DNA from: Methylophaga sp.
GTDB taxonomy: Bacteria; Pseudomonadota; Gammaproteobacteria; Nitrosococcales; Methylophagaceae
Length of the DNA stretch: 64,000 nt
Reading direction: 5' to 3'
Assembly: GCA_002706095.1 (NCBI GenBank)
Contig: PAJP01000016.1
Coordinates: 124,001-188,000 of the forward strand
How positions within the stretch are numbered: position 1 is the first letter of the stretch; each line of letters opens with the position of its first letter. The notes under the pieces are model-generated. The model worked only from the letters and a program-made list of their open reading frames with translations, searched no databases and was not told the origin of the DNA. Below are positions 46,479 to 57,816 of the stretch, piece after piece. A program made the position numbers and the translations under genes.

Positions 46479-46485
46479 GAAAGGA

Positions 46486-47994
<1,509 letters not shown>

Positions 47995-48012
47995 TCAGGA
48001 ATATCTAGCGTT

Positions 48013-49521
48013 ATGGCAGTACAATCTACATCTAATCAGAGAAGCGCAGTAGCAAATCGCGCGGTGAAAGATGTGTATCCAGTTTCTCGTTTAGTCAGAG
48101 AAGCCCGTGTGTTGCTGGAAGGCTCATTTCCATTACTCTGGGTGGAAGGCGAGATTTCTAACTTGGCCATGCCTGCCTCAGGGCATATTTATTTCACGTT
48201 AAAAGACGAAGCCGCGCAAGTTCGCTGTGCGATGTTTCGTAATCGCAATAATCAATTACGTTTCACGCCTGAAAATGGCATGCAGGTTTTATTGCGTGTT
48301 CGTGTCAGTTTGTATGAGGGGCGTGGTGAGTTTCAGCTTATTGTTGAGCATATGGAAGAGGCGGGAAGTGGTGCATTACAGCGAGCATACGAAGCCTTAA
48401 AACACCGGCTTGGTCAAGAAGGTTTATTTGACCAGGCGCACAAAAAAACACTACCGATATTACCTAAAGCTGTAGGCATTATCTCATCGCCAGATGGCGC
48501 AGCTGTGCATGATATTGTGAGTGTGTTGAAACGTCGTTTTCCTGCCGTGGATGTGATCTTATATCCCGTAGCCGTACAAGGTGAAAGTTCAGCGGGGCAA
48601 TTAATTGCTGCAGTGAAACTGGCTGATCAAAGACGCGACTGCGAAGTCATCATCATTGGTCGTGGTGGAGGCTCTTTGGAGGATTTGTGGAGCTTCAATG
48701 ATGAGCAATTAGCACGCACTCTGTTTGCCTGCGAACTTCCCATTATCTCAGCCGTCGGGCATGAGATTGATTTCACGATTTGTGATTTTGTCGCTGATGT
48801 CAGAGCTCCGACACCATCTGCCGCAGCTGAGTTAGCAGTGCCGGATGCCCAGCAGTATTTGCTCAATTTTCAACGCTATCAGCAGCAAATGACACACATT
48901 ATTCGTCAGCGTCTCACTTCTGAAAAGCGACATTTGCAACATTTACATCGCGCCCTTCCTCGGCCTGAATTGATTTTACGACAACAAACACAATGGCTTA
49001 CTCAACAAAAAAGACTATTGGATTCAGCCTGGCATCGACAAATACTGAATTGCCAGCAAAAACTTGATTATTTATCGGTCAGGTTAAAACATCCGAAAGC
49101 ACAGATCGAAAAGCAACGCGCGATGTTAGAGGGCTTGTCTCATCGTTTGCAAACTGCGTTCAGAACTCAGCAAAAAAGCATGCATCAGCAATTTTTGTCA
49201 TTACAGTTCAGGTTACAGAGACAGGTGCCACTGTCTCGATTACATGAACAACAAAACCTGGTACATACATTGAATAAACAGCACCACCGTTTAATGCGTC
49301 AGCATCTCGATAAAGCAAGACAATTTCTGGCACAACAGGTGCGGACGCTTGCAGCGGTAAGTCCCTTGAATACACTGGATAGGGGCTACAGCATTACCAG
49401 TAGGGCGGATTCAGGTGAAGTAATCACCTCGGCATCAGCCGTTGCTCCAGGTGATAAGGTCTTAGTACGGTTGCATCAAGGGCAGCTAAGTTGTGAGGTG
49501 AAAAACGTTGATGAAATTTAA
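48013..49521 (+). CDS. xseA: Exodeoxyribonuclease VII large subunit
   Basis: 502 residues. N-terminal OB fold (about 20-115; EGEISNLAMPASGHIYFTLKD), catalytic region GRGGGSLEDLWSFNDEQLAR and SAVGHEIDFTICDFVADVRA near 215-270, then a long coiled coil, and the C-terminal LDRGYSITSR. With XseB it degrades single-stranded DNA to short oligomers. The gene beside guaBA is the usual gammaproteobacterial arrangement. Confidence 0.96.
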   Translation: MAVQSTSNQRSAVANRAVKDVYPVSRLVREARVLLEGSFPLLWVEGEISNLAMPASGHIYFTLKDEAAQVRCAMFRNRNNQLRFTPENGMQVLLRVRVSLYEGRGEFQLIVEHMEEAGSGALQRAYEALKHRLGQEGLFDQAHKKTLPILPKAVGIISSPDGAAVHDIVSVLKRRFPAVDVILYPVAVQGESSAGQLIAAVKLADQRRDCEVIIIGRGGGSLEDLWSFNDEQLARTLFACELPIISAVGHEIDFTICDFVADVRAPTPSAAAELAVPDAQQYLLNFQRYQQQMTHIIRQRLTSEKRHLQHLHRALPRPELILRQQTQWLTQQKRLLDSAWHRQILNCQQKLDYLSVRLKHPKAQIEKQRAMLEGLSHRLQTAFRTQQKSMHQQFLSLQFRLQRQVPLSRLHEQQNLVHTLNKQHHRLMRQHLDKARQFLAQQVRTLAAVSPLNTLDRGYSITSRADSGEVITSASAVAPGDKVLVRLHQGQLSCEVKNVDEI

Positions 49522-50344
49522 TGGCTGGATATTGTCTTTTCTCTTGTTAATTTGTTCAGATGTCTTGGCAAAGCTTCCAGAGCAATCAGCTGTTCCCGGT
49601 GGGGTCGTCATTTTGCCTGTTGGTAGTATCGAAGAAACGAAACCTGATGTACGTTTTGAAGACAAACCTGTCATGGTGGTGAAAGCAGATGGTCTTTGGC
49701 AGGCAGTTGTTGGAGTTCCATTATCAGCAAAAGCGGGAACGTTGCGTATCGTTGTAAAACGTGGTGAAGAAAAAAGTACGCAGTTATTTTCGATTAAAGA
49801 TAAACAGTACCCGACACAGTACATTACGGTAAAAGATAAGCGGAAAGTGAATCCCAACTCGTTGGATATGAAACGAATTAATCAGGAATCAAGCCGTATT
49901 CAACAAGCATTAACCGCATGGACTGACACTGATAGTGAAACAGTGAATTTTATCTGGCCTGTGAAAGGACGCGTAAGTGGTTTATTTGGTCGCCGCCGTG
50001 TTTTTAATGGTGAGCCAAGAAAGCCGCATAGCGGCATGGATATCGCTGCTAAAACTGGCACGCCTATTCAGGCACCAGCGTCAGGTATTGTCAGAGGGAC
50101 AGGCAATTACTTTTTTAATGGCAATACGGTCTTTATTGATCATGGTCAAGGTCTGATCACTATGTTTTGTCATTTAAACCGTATAGACGTAAAGGATGGT
50201 CAGACAGTCAATCAGGGGGATATTATTGGTACTGTGGGGGCCACAGGCCGGGTGACTGGGCCACACTTACATTTGGGTGTGAGTCTTAATGACGAACGAG
50301 TAGAGCCACGCTTATTTTTCCCACCTGAGTCAGAGTTAAAATAA
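49511..50344 (+). CDS. M23-family peptidoglycan endopeptidase
   Basis: 277 residues from the ATG at 49511, which overlaps the xseA 3' end by 11 bases. Signal peptide of about 19 residues (LLLICSDVLA). An N-terminal beta domain (about 25-115) precedes the LytM domain with zinc ligands in HSGMDIA (near 175) and HLHLGV (near 256). It cuts peptide cross-links in the wall. Coupling to xseA suggests shared expression, not shared function. Confidence 0.88.
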   Translation: MKFNGWILSFLLLICSDVLAKLPEQSAVPGGVVILPVGSIEETKPDVRFEDKPVMVVKADGLWQAVVGVPLSAKAGTLRIVVKRGEEKSTQLFSIKDKQYPTQYITVKDKRKVNPNSLDMKRINQESSRIQQALTAWTDTDSETVNFIWPVKGRVSGLFGRRRVFNGEPRKPHSGMDIAAKTGTPIQAPASGIVRGTGNYFFNGNTVFIDHGQGLITMFCHLNRIDVKDGQTVNQGDIIGTVGATGRVTGPHLHLGVSLNDERVEPRLFFPPESELK

Positions 50345-50345
50345 C

Positions 50346-53042
50346 TCAGAGGTAAGGTTTCAGTAATTGTGTTAACTGGCCGAAATCAATCGGTTTAGTT
50401 ACATAAGCAGTAAATATGCCTGCCGCGGCGTCCTTATTTTCCTGCATTGCCGCTGCGGTTAAAGCTATCACCGGTATGGTCTTCATCTCATCTGAGGCTT
50501 TGATCGTTTTGGTCGCTTCTATTCCTGACATGCCGGGAAGGTTGATATCCATAAGTATTAAATCTGGACGTCGTTCCTCAATAAATGCCAGCCCCTCTTC
50601 TGCGGTGGCACAACTATGAAAGCTAACATTCGAATAGCGTGAAAAAAACACTTCAATTAAACGAATATTTGCCGGATTATCTTCAATATAAAGTACATGA
50701 CGTGATGAGGTTTCAATCTGCGTGTCTGTTCGACGGGTTGGGGTTGACTTATCACTCATTTCTGAAGATGGGCGCTGAGCTGAATGCCATGCCGTTTGTT
50801 GTGTGGATAGTGGCAGTTCAATCCAGAAGCTGCTGCCTTGACCCTCAGTGCTGGCGAAATCGATTTTACCGCCCATTGCTTCAATCAGGCGTTTACTAAT
50901 ACTCAGCCCTACGCCACTGCCTTCGATATTGGCATACTCTTGTCCCAGTCGCTCAAAAGCAGTAAATACATGGGCTTGTTTATCAGCTGAAATACCATGT
51001 CCTGTATCGGTTATGGTCATTTTTAGACAACCGCTTTGCGGCAGCAGGCGTGTTGTAACGATAACTTGACCACCGGCTTTGTTGTATTTGATGGCATTAC
51101 TGACCAGATTAATAAATACCTGTTTTAGTTTGGTCAGATCAGCAATCACGACCGTATCATTTTGTTCAGGGACAGTAACCTTGACATCATATTTTTTTGC
51201 CATGGTTTCCAGCATTGGCAGGCACGCATCAAATATACTTTTGATGGAAATATGTTCAGTTGATAACTGGATATTACCCGATTCAATTTTAGATAATTCC
51301 AGCACATCATTAATTAAGTTAAGTAAGTGCTCGCCACTCTCAATGATTTGTTTGATTTGATGTCGTTGTTGTTCTGAAGGACTGGGATCATTATCTGATA
51401 GCAAGAGTTGAGAAAAGCCCAGGATGCCATTTAAAGGTGTGCGAAGTTCGTGGCTCATGGCAGATAGAAACTCAGACTTCGCTTTATTGGCTCGTTCCGC
51501 TTCGAGCTTGGCTTGAATCAAGGCCTTTTGTTCTGCCTTTTGTTTAGAAATATCGCGTGCAATACCAGTAAAAAAGTGTTTGTCATCCCATTTAAAATGA
51601 CTGATGGTCAGCTCGATTGGAAACAGATTCCCACTTTTATGTAAAGCTTCTAGTTGAACAGGTTTGCCGATAATGTGACTATCTTCTGTTGATAGGAAGC
51701 GAGCCATACCTAGTTTATGCATATCACGATAACTGGCTGGCATTAATTCAGTAATGTTTTGGCCTATTATCTCTTCTGGGGCATAACCATAGAGTTGTGC
51801 TGAAGCTTTATTAAAGCTGACTATAACGCCATAGGCATCAATCGTGATGACGCTATCGATCGTGGTGTCTAGTAACGTCTTTAGTCTGAGGCTTTCTTGT
51901 TTGGCCTTGGCTTCCAGCGCTGAGCGATTGGCCAACTCTTTTTTTATCGACTCTGTTTTTTCCTGGATTTCCTTGGTCAATATTCGGTTATGGTGACGTT
52001 TTACCAGGTAAAAAAAGATAATAGTCAGACTCAATCCGCTTAATATAAGTACTAACCACTTGAACAGGACGATCTCACTATCAGATGCTGTATAAATGAA
52101 CTCATCCAGATCTCGGGACTGATCATTGATACCTAACTTATTATAAGTCTCAGCAATTTGTCTCCAACGGCTGAGGGTGACATGACCAAATTCTACGGTA
52201 GGGTAGAGACTGAGTTTTAATAATTGTTCCGCTTCATAATTGACGTGTGCAGGTGTTTTGCGTTGCGTATTATATTTTTCTAATACGAGATCAATAATTT
52301 CGTCGGTATGTTCTGCCGTGTATGTCCATCCTTGATAGGTTGCTTTTCGAAAAGCATCCACCAACTCTGGATTATTTTGAATATAGCTTTGCGTTGTAAA
52401 GAGAATGTCACTATAAAAATTGATGCCGTAGTCCCTGGGGGAAATTACTCTGTAAGGCTCATTTTGCTCTTGCATGTAGAAGGGTTCATTCGAAATATAG
52501 GCTGTGACGCCATCAATGCGACCACTGATCAAATCATTGAGATAGTGTTTGCTGGGGGGAACAAAATTAATCTTTGACGTATCAACATGCTGTTGAAGAA
52601 AAATGGCCGTTAAATCATCAGCCTCAGATTGCCGGTTGATTGTCCTACCTACAAAATCTGCTGCAGAATAAATGCCGGAGTCAGCTTTGACCAACCACAC
52701 ATATGGACTGCTTTGAAAGGTAGCGCCTAATGCTACAAAGGGACGACCTTTCATATATTCCATGACTATCCCGGTGCCGGATATGCCAAAATCTACATTT
52801 CCATTCTCAACTTCATCATAGGGATGGTTGAAACCGGTCAGAATCTCAACATCTAATCCTGCCTGGCGATAAAACCCTTTTTCTTTGGCGGCATAGATGC
52901 CCGCAAACTGAAACTGATGTTGCCAGTGTAGTTTTATGGTGACATGCTTAAGATCGGTATTTTTTGAATTTTCTTCGGCATGCGCTGTGCTGCTGAAGAA
53001 AAATACAAAAAATATGAAAAACCATCTTACATTCATAGACAT
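50346..53042 (-). CDS. Hybrid sensor histidine kinase with THI5/NMT1-like periplasmic sensor
   Basis: About 898 residues. Signal peptide (FVFFFSSTAHAEE); a THI5/SsuA-type solute-binding domain (about 28-250: LHWQHQFQFAGIYAAKEKGFY, VDFGISGTGIVMEYMKGRP); one membrane helix (about 325-346); a PAS domain (about 385-495); HisKA with the phospho-His in AMSHELRTPLNG (about 531); HATPase with N box NLVSNAIKYN, DTGHGIS and GSGVGLSISKR; a C-terminal receiver with Asp in LILMDINLPG (about 832). THI5-like domains bind pyrimidines of thiamine synthesis or sulfonates, so an external metabolite is likely sensed. There is no output domain; a partner must exist elsewhere. ATG at 53042 preferred over an upstream TTG. 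Confidence 0.88.
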   Translation of the reverse strand: MSMNVRWFFIFFVFFFSSTAHAEENSKNTDLKHVTIKLHWQHQFQFAGIYAAKEKGFYRQAGLDVEILTGFNHPYDEVENGNVDFGISGTGIVMEYMKGRPFVALGATFQSSPYVWLVKADSGIYSAADFVGRTINRQSEADDLTAIFLQQHVDTSKINFVPPSKHYLNDLISGRIDGVTAYISNEPFYMQEQNEPYRVISPRDYGINFYSDILFTTQSYIQNNPELVDAFRKATYQGWTYTAEHTDEIIDLVLEKYNTQRKTPAHVNYEAEQLLKLSLYPTVEFGHVTLSRWRQIAETYNKLGINDQSRDLDEFIYTASDSEIVLFKWLVLILSGLSLTIIFFYLVKRHHNRILTKEIQEKTESIKKELANRSALEAKAKQESLRLKTLLDTTIDSVITIDAYGVIVSFNKASAQLYGYAPEEIIGQNITELMPASYRDMHKLGMARFLSTEDSHIIGKPVQLEALHKSGNLFPIELTISHFKWDDKHFFTGIARDISKQKAEQKALIQAKLEAERANKAKSEFLSAMSHELRTPLNGILGFSQLLLSDNDPSPSEQQRHQIKQIIESGEHLLNLINDVLELSKIESGNIQLSTEHISIKSIFDACLPMLETMAKKYDVKVTVPEQNDTVVIADLTKLKQVFINLVSNAIKYNKAGGQVIVTTRLLPQSGCLKMTITDTGHGISADKQAHVFTAFERLGQEYANIEGSGVGLSISKRLIEAMGGKIDFASTEGQGSSFWIELPLSTQQTAWHSAQRPSSEMSDKSTPTRRTDTQIETSSRHVLYIEDNPANIRLIEVFFSRYSNVSFHSCATAEEGLAFIEERRPDLILMDINLPGMSGIEATKTIKASDEMKTIPVIALTAAAMQENKDAAAGIFTAYVTKPIDFGQLTQLLKPYL

Positions 53043-53099
53043 AGCCAAATCAGAACAGTGTCTATGTTAACTGAACAGATGACTCTGCCGCCAGTAATG

Positions 53100-53825
53100 T
53101 CACATCCTGAAGTCACGGCCCAGATAGACGCTTAATACATTTTTATCTTTCAGAATATCTTCAGGGGTTCCACGCGCAATCACTTCGCCTTCGTTAAAGA
53201 TATAAGCACGTTGGCATACCTTCAGGGTTTCTCTGACATTATGATCCGTGATCAATACACCAATACCACGTTGGGCCAGCTCTTGAATAATGCCCTGAAT
53301 GTCGAGAACAGAGATGGGATCAACACCTGCAAAAGGTTCATCTAACAGAATAAACTGAGGATCCATTGCCAGAGCGCGTGCAATCTCCACGCGCCTTCTT
53401 TCTCCACCTGATAATGCCATACCTTTCGAATGACGGATGTGTTCAATGTGGAAATCTTTTAGCAGTTGTTCCAGTAATTGTTGTTTGGAAAGATCGTTCA
53501 GTTCTGTCCGTGTTTCGATGATGCCGTAAAGATTATCTTCTACACTGAGTTTGCGAAATACTGAGGCTTCTTGTGGCAAATATCCAATCCCCAGTTTGGC
53601 ACGATCATGGATTGGGTAATGAGTCAGTTCCTGCTGGTCAAGATAAATATAACCATGATCAACCGGTACCAAACCCACAATCATGTAAAAACTGGTGGTT
53701 TTGCCTGCACCATTTGGCCCTAATAGACCAACGATTTCTCCACTGTTTACGTCCAGTGAAATATCTTTAACGACTTGCCTATCACCATATTGCTTAGCAA
53801 GCTGATGCGCTGAAAGAATACTCAT
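53100..53825 (-). CDS. lptB: LPS export ABC ATPase LptB
   Basis: 241 residues. Walker [10 protein letters not shown] (near 36), Q-loop, signature [16 protein letters not shown] (near 139), Walker [14 protein letters not shown] and the His switch in DHNVRET. It powers LPS extraction with LptFG. Its start shares one base with the lptA stop (TAATG). In most relatives rpoN follows lptB; here it does not. Confidence 0.96.
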   Translation of the reverse strand: MSILSAHQLAKQYGDRQVVKDISLDVNSGEIVGLLGPNGAGKTTSFYMIVGLVPVDHGYIYLDQQELTHYPIHDRAKLGIGYLPQEASVFRKLSVEDNLYGIIETRTELNDLSKQQLLEQLLKDFHIEHIRHSKGMALSGGERRRVEIARALAMDPQFILLDEPFAGVDPISVLDIQGIIQELAQRGIGVLITDHNVRETLKVCQRAYIFNEGEVIARGTPEDILKDKNVLSVYLGRDFRM

Positions 53826-54691
53826 TACTCGTCGATCGCTTGTAAATAATAGTCGTTAACCCAGCCAATAACTGTCTCGCCGTTAAGCATTCCTCGGATT
53901 TGTGCCCAGCCTTGTTGGCGAGTAAGCACAAGCACACGAAGATTTTGATCAAGCGTGCCTAGACGCTGATAACCGGTTCCTGGTCCAGTTCGTACATTTA
54001 AACGACTTGTGGTGATGACTTCTGGATACTCTTTTGCAGGTAATGGTGCTTCTGCAGCAGGTTTTGGTGTGGTTGGTGTCGCTGTTTCAGTTTGAGCGGC
54101 GGGTTTGGGCTCATTAACTGCCGCTTTTGGCGCGTCAGCTTTCTTAGGTTTGGCTTGACTTGGTTTGTCTTTTTTCTGCTGCGTCATGGGCTGAATAATC
54201 ATATGAATACGACCCGAGTCGTGCGTTTCACCGCCCACATTGACTGGTGCAGAATTGGCAGTGACTACATTTCTGGCTATGTCATATTCAATACGATTAC
54301 CAATAAACTCATCACCATTTTGCCAGACATGGCCTTCACCTATCAGATAGATCTTTTGCTTGTCGGCATAATATTCCATGCGAATAGCTTTCGCTTTAAC
54401 GGGGGGCTCTCCGGGTTTGTGAACTTGTTTGTATGTAGCTAATTTACCGACAGAAACAGCTTTGGTGAGCTGTTTATTTTCATCGTAGTGGAAAGTGATG
54501 ATATCACCTGTGATTTTTAATGTGCCCTGCGTGAGAATCGCATCCCCTTTGTATTGGGTGACGCCTTCCTGATCGTCCATCTGTGCATGGTCAGCTTCAA
54601 TATTAATCGGTTTTTCACGGTCACTCGGCAAGGCCCAACTGATTGCTGGCAACATCAAACATACCGTTAATAATTTAGTTAGCAGGTGCAT
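53825..54691 (-). CDS. lptA: LptA LPS transport protein fused to a C-terminal SH3 domain
   Basis: 288 residues, against about 180 for ordinary LptA. Signal peptide to about 21 (LPAISWALP); LptA beta-jellyroll (about 28-160: [52 protein letters not shown]). A Lys/Pro/Ala-rich linker follows (about 165-215), then a bacterial SH3 domain (about 222-288: [35 protein letters not shown]). LptA bridges the periplasm for LPS; the SH3 part could bind peptidoglycan. No frameshift or internal stop separates the parts. Overlaps lptC by 17 bases. Confidence 0.9.
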   Translation of the reverse strand: MHLLTKLLTVCLMLPAISWALPSDREKPINIEADHAQMDDQEGVTQYKGDAILTQGTLKITGDIITFHYDENKQLTKAVSVGKLATYKQVHKPGEPPVKAKAIRMEYYADKQKIYLIGEGHVWQNGDEFIGNRIEYDIARNVVTANSAPVNVGGETHDSGRIHMIIQPMTQQKKDKPSQAKPKKADAPKAAVNEPKPAAQTETATPTTPKPAAEAPLPAKEYPEVITTSRLNVRTGPGTGYQRLGTLDQNLRVLVLTRQQGWAQIRGMLNGETVIGWVNDYYLQAIDE

Positions 54692-55247
54692 CGTATTGTC
54701 CTTTCACCCTGGAATGCAGGTTAATGGTTTCATCATTCATATCTGCATGTAGGCCAACTGAGTCAGTATCTCCGTTCGGAGTTTTAATCGTGACAGCATG
54801 GTCGGTATATGCAGTGTTATATTGTGTATCAAGCGTGAGCTCATCAGTCAGCATTTTAAATGCCGGGTTATTTTCATTAGTGATAATAACATTTCCTGTT
54901 AGGAGGATAGTTGTGTTATCGCCTTGAGTGTGGCCGTGATCTGAAGTGATGACCCAGGAATCTCTACCTGGCTTGAGGAATTCTGCAATAGGATCAATGA
55001 TTTCTGTGCTGTCATCAGCCGGGTAGTGGGCCATTTCTTTACCTTTGATGACCCTTGCTGGTGTGCCATTGATATCCATGATTGTCATTGTGAAGTCTGT
55101 CATTGCGTAATCACTGCTACGATGAATCTGATTATTTTCAGGTTCAACTGGTTTGCTATCATCAGACAAGAGCAGCCAGATGCTTAAGATAGCTATCAGA
55201 GGCAGTAATATACGTAGATATCGAGGGAGATTAAAAATGGCGTTCAA
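54675..55247 (-). CDS. lptC: LPS export protein LptC
   Basis: 190 residues. N-terminal membrane helix (about 9-27, LRILLPLIAILSIWLLL) and a periplasmic LptC jellyroll (DYAMTDFTMTIMDINGTPARV, MAHYPADDSTEIIDP, WVITSDHGHTQGDNTTILLTG). It links LptFG to LptA. Overlaps kdsC by 17 bases and lptA by 17, so the whole run is tightly coupled. Confidence 0.93.
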   Translation of the reverse strand: MNAIFNLPRYLRILLPLIAILSIWLLLSDDSKPVEPENNQIHRSSDYAMTDFTMTIMDINGTPARVIKGKEMAHYPADDSTEIIDPIAEFLKPGRDSWVITSDHGHTQGDNTTILLTGNVIITNENNPAFKMLTDELTLDTQYNTAYTDHAVTIKTPNGDTDSVGLHADMNDETINLHSRVKGQYDAPAN

Positions 55248-55752
55248 TTTGGTCTTGCAGGTTTCCCTGTCCTTCCATAATTAGCTCACACACTTCACGT
55301 GCAGCGCCATGACCGCCATTTGACGTGGTGATGAAGTGAGCATGCTTTTTGACAATAGGATCCGCGTCTTGCACGGCTATGGCTAATCCAACACGGCTCA
55401 TGATGGATAAGTCTACCCAGTCATCACCGACATAGGCGCATTCTTCTGGTGATAATTTGAGTTCTTTTATTAATTGTTGAAAGACGGGTAGCTTGACTCG
55501 CTGACCCTGATAGACATATTTGATACCTAAACTCTGCATGCGATGTTCGACCGTGCGCGAGGTCCGGCCAGTGATAATGGCGATTTCAACTCCGGTAAAT
55601 TGCAATAACTTCATACCGTGACCATCGCGTGAGTGAAAAGCCTTGTACTCTTCACCATCATCACCAATGATAATTTGACCATTAGTTAAAACGCCGTCAA
55701 CATCAAATACGACAAGTTTAATTTTCTTTGCTTTTTCTAAAATATCCTGCAT
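55231..55752 (-). CDS. kdsC: 3-Deoxy-D-manno-octulosonate 8-phosphate phosphatase KdsC
   Basis: 173-residue HAD phosphatase. Nucleophile Asp in VVFDVDGVLTNGQ (near 15), Thr in ITGRTSRTVEHR, Lys in the GQRVKLPVFQQL block, and YVGDDWVDLSIM near 107. It makes free Kdo for LPS core. No cap domain, as usual for this tetramer. Confidence 0.96.
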   Translation of the reverse strand: MQDILEKAKKIKLVVFDVDGVLTNGQIIIGDDGEEYKAFHSRDGHGMKLLQFTGVEIAIITGRTSRTVEHRMQSLGIKYVYQGQRVKLPVFQQLIKELKLSPEECAYVGDDWVDLSIMSRVGLAIAVQDADPIVKKHAHFITTSNGGHGAAREVCELIMEGQGNLQDQIERHF

Positions 55753-55761
55753 GACTCTCTC

Positions 55762-56736
55762 TTAGACCACTCCGGCACGAAGCAGATCGTGCATGTTGAT
55801 GGCACCACATAGCTGTTGATGTTCATTTTCTATCAGTAAGGCATTTATTTTGTAGCGTTGCATTAATTCTAATGCTTCAGCCGCCAGCATGTCAGCACGC
55901 CCCGTTTTACATTCACGTGTCATAAAGGCTGACAGTTTTTCAGTATGAATGTTAATTTCTTGTGATAACACTCTGCGTAAGTCACCATCAGTAAATACGC
56001 CTAAAATGTGATACTGATCATCGACCACTGCAGTCATGCCCAAGCCTTTGTTAGACATTTCTATCAATGCCTGGCTAATCAGGGCCTCTTCATCAATGGT
56101 CGGAATGGCATCGCCGGTATGCATAATGTCAGAGACTCGAAGTAACAGACGGCGACCTAACAGCCCCCCTGGATGTGAGCGAGCAAAGTCTTCTGCAGTA
56201 AAACCGCGTGTTTCGAGTAAGGCGACGGCCAGCGCGTCACCCATGACTAATGCTGCTGTAGTACTTGAGGTGGGGGCGAGACCAAGTGGACAGGCTTCAT
56301 TAGCGACACTGACATCGATATGTGCAGTTGCACACGTCGCTAATGTCGATTCCGGTCGGCCCGTCATGGCAATAAATGGAATGCCGAGGCGTTTTATCAA
56401 AGGTAAGATAGTCAGTATCTCACTGGTCTCGCCTGAGTTGGATAAGGCGAGCACTACATCTTTATCAGTGATCATGCCCAGGTCACCATGGCTGGCTTCT
56501 CCGGGATGAACAAAAAAAGCCGGTGTTCCTGTACTTGCTAATGTGGCAGCGAGTTTACTGCCAATATGACCTGATTTTCCCATACCAATGACGACAACGC
56601 GTCCCTGACAATGCAGCATAAACTCACAGCCCTGCATAAAGTCATCATTAATACGCTCGTGAAGCGCTTTAACGGCTTCGATTTCTGTGTCAATGACAGC
56701 GTGGGCGAGCGCGCTGAGTTTGGCTTTATCAATCAC
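55762..56736 (-). CDS. kdsD: D-arabinose 5-phosphate isomerase KdsD
   Basis: 324 residues. SIS domain (about 35-180; VVIGMGKSGHIGSKLAATLAS, HPGEASHGDLGMI, LSNSGETSEIL) and two CBS domains (about 205-324). It makes arabinose 5-phosphate, the first step to Kdo. Placed in the standard yrbG-kdsD-kdsC-lptC-lptA-lptB order. Confidence 0.96.
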   Translation of the reverse strand: MIDKAKLSALAHAVIDTEIEAVKALHERINDDFMQGCEFMLHCQGRVVVIGMGKSGHIGSKLAATLASTGTPAFFVHPGEASHGDLGMITDKDVVLALSNSGETSEILTILPLIKRLGIPFIAMTGRPESTLATCATAHIDVSVANEACPLGLAPTSSTTAALVMGDALAVALLETRGFTAEDFARSHPGGLLGRRLLLRVSDIMHTGDAIPTIDEEALISQALIEMSNKGLGMTAVVDDQYHILGVFTDGDLRRVLSQEINIHTEKLSAFMTRECKTGRADMLAAEALELMQRYKINALLIENEHQQLCGAINMHDLLRAGVV

Positions 56737-56738
56737 AA

Positions 56739-57725
56739 TTAACTGAGTCCAGGCGTATTTTGATAAACAAGTAATCCGTTGTAGGAAACGTAGACAAATA
56801 GCATCAATAAACCAGCAACGCGGCCTATGCGTCCATTCGCACTGTAGCGAGCAAATAAGTATAAGCCTACAGACAAACCAATCATGAATGGAAGATCCCT
56901 GTACAGTAACATCGGATCAATGTGCGAAGGTGCAATCAGTCCAGGCATGGCTAACACGGCAAGAATATTAAAAATATTCGATCCAAGAATATTACCGACC
57001 GCAATATCGTGTTCATTTTTTAATGCAGATATCACAGAAGCAGCAAGTTCAGGGAGGCTGGTACCTATAGCTACAATCGTCAGTCCTATAATCAAGTCAC
57101 TCACACCAAGCAGGTGAGCAATGCCCGTTGCACCCCAAACGAGTGATTTCGAGCCAATCAGTAAAGAGAAAAGGCCAATGACAAAATAGAACGTTGCCTG
57201 TTTGGCGGTCATTTTGGCGCTGCCGTATTCTGCTTCAAATTCCGCTTCCATGGGGTCTTGCTTATTGCTACCTTTGATTGCTAACCAAGCCATCCCAGCT
57301 AAGGTCAGCATAAAGCCACTAAACAGAATAATGCCATCGCCCCGGCTGAGATCATTGTCTAGTAATAACAATAGCGACAACACCATGACAAACAGTAATA
57401 CCGGAAATTCACGTTTTAACGTATCTGAGTGGACGGTGAGTGGGGCAATGAGCAGGGTAATAGCCAGCACCAGACCGATATTAGTGATATTTGACCCAAT
57501 AGCATTACCAATCCCCAGTGCTGGCGCACCATCGATTGCTGCTAATGCTGACACCAGCATTTCAGGAGCCGAGGTGCCAAAACCCACAATCGTTAAACCA
57601 ACGATAAGGGGGGATACACCAAAATTGGTGGCAATATTCGCTGCGCCATCAACAAATCGATCTGCTCCCCAGATTAAAATTCCGAAACCCGCGATAATGG
57701 CTGATATAAACAGAATAGTTGTCAT
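56739..57725 (-). CDS. yrbG: Calcium/sodium antiporter family protein YrbG
   Basis: 328 residues, ten membrane helices in two inverted halves. The alpha repeats carry acidic ion sites: VGFGTSAPEMLVSALAA with GNAIGSNITNIGL near 47-80, and VAIGTSLPELAASV with GNILGSNIFNILAV near 217-255. First gene of the Kdo/Lpt operon. An in vivo role is not established in E. coli. Confidence 0.94.
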   Translation of the reverse strand: MTTILFISAIIAGFGILIWGADRFVDGAANIATNFGVSPLIVGLTIVGFGTSAPEMLVSALAAIDGAPALGIGNAIGSNITNIGLVLAITLLIAPLTVHSDTLKREFPVLLFVMVLSLLLLLDNDLSRGDGIILFSGFMLTLAGMAWLAIKGSNKQDPMEAEFEAEYGSAKMTAKQATFYFVIGLFSLLIGSKSLVWGATGIAHLLGVSDLIIGLTIVAIGTSLPELAASVISALKNEHDIAVGNILGSNIFNILAVLAMPGLIAPSHIDPMLLYRDLPFMIGLSVGLYLFARYSANGRIGRVAGLLMLFVYVSYNGLLVYQNTPGLS

Positions 57726-57757
57726 TAGCTTCCACGTTGATTAAATGTGAGATATGA

Positions 57758-57782
57758 AAAAGCCGGGATATACCCGGCTTTT
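57758..57782 (-). terminator. Intrinsic terminator after mlaA
   Basis: Stem AAAAGCCGGG / CCCGGCTTTT with a 5-base loop; a T-run is present on the minus strand. It separates mlaA from the yrbG operon. Confidence 0.85.
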
Positions 57783-57816
57783 CATTATAAGGATTCGTTT
57801 GTGAGTTGTCGTTAGA

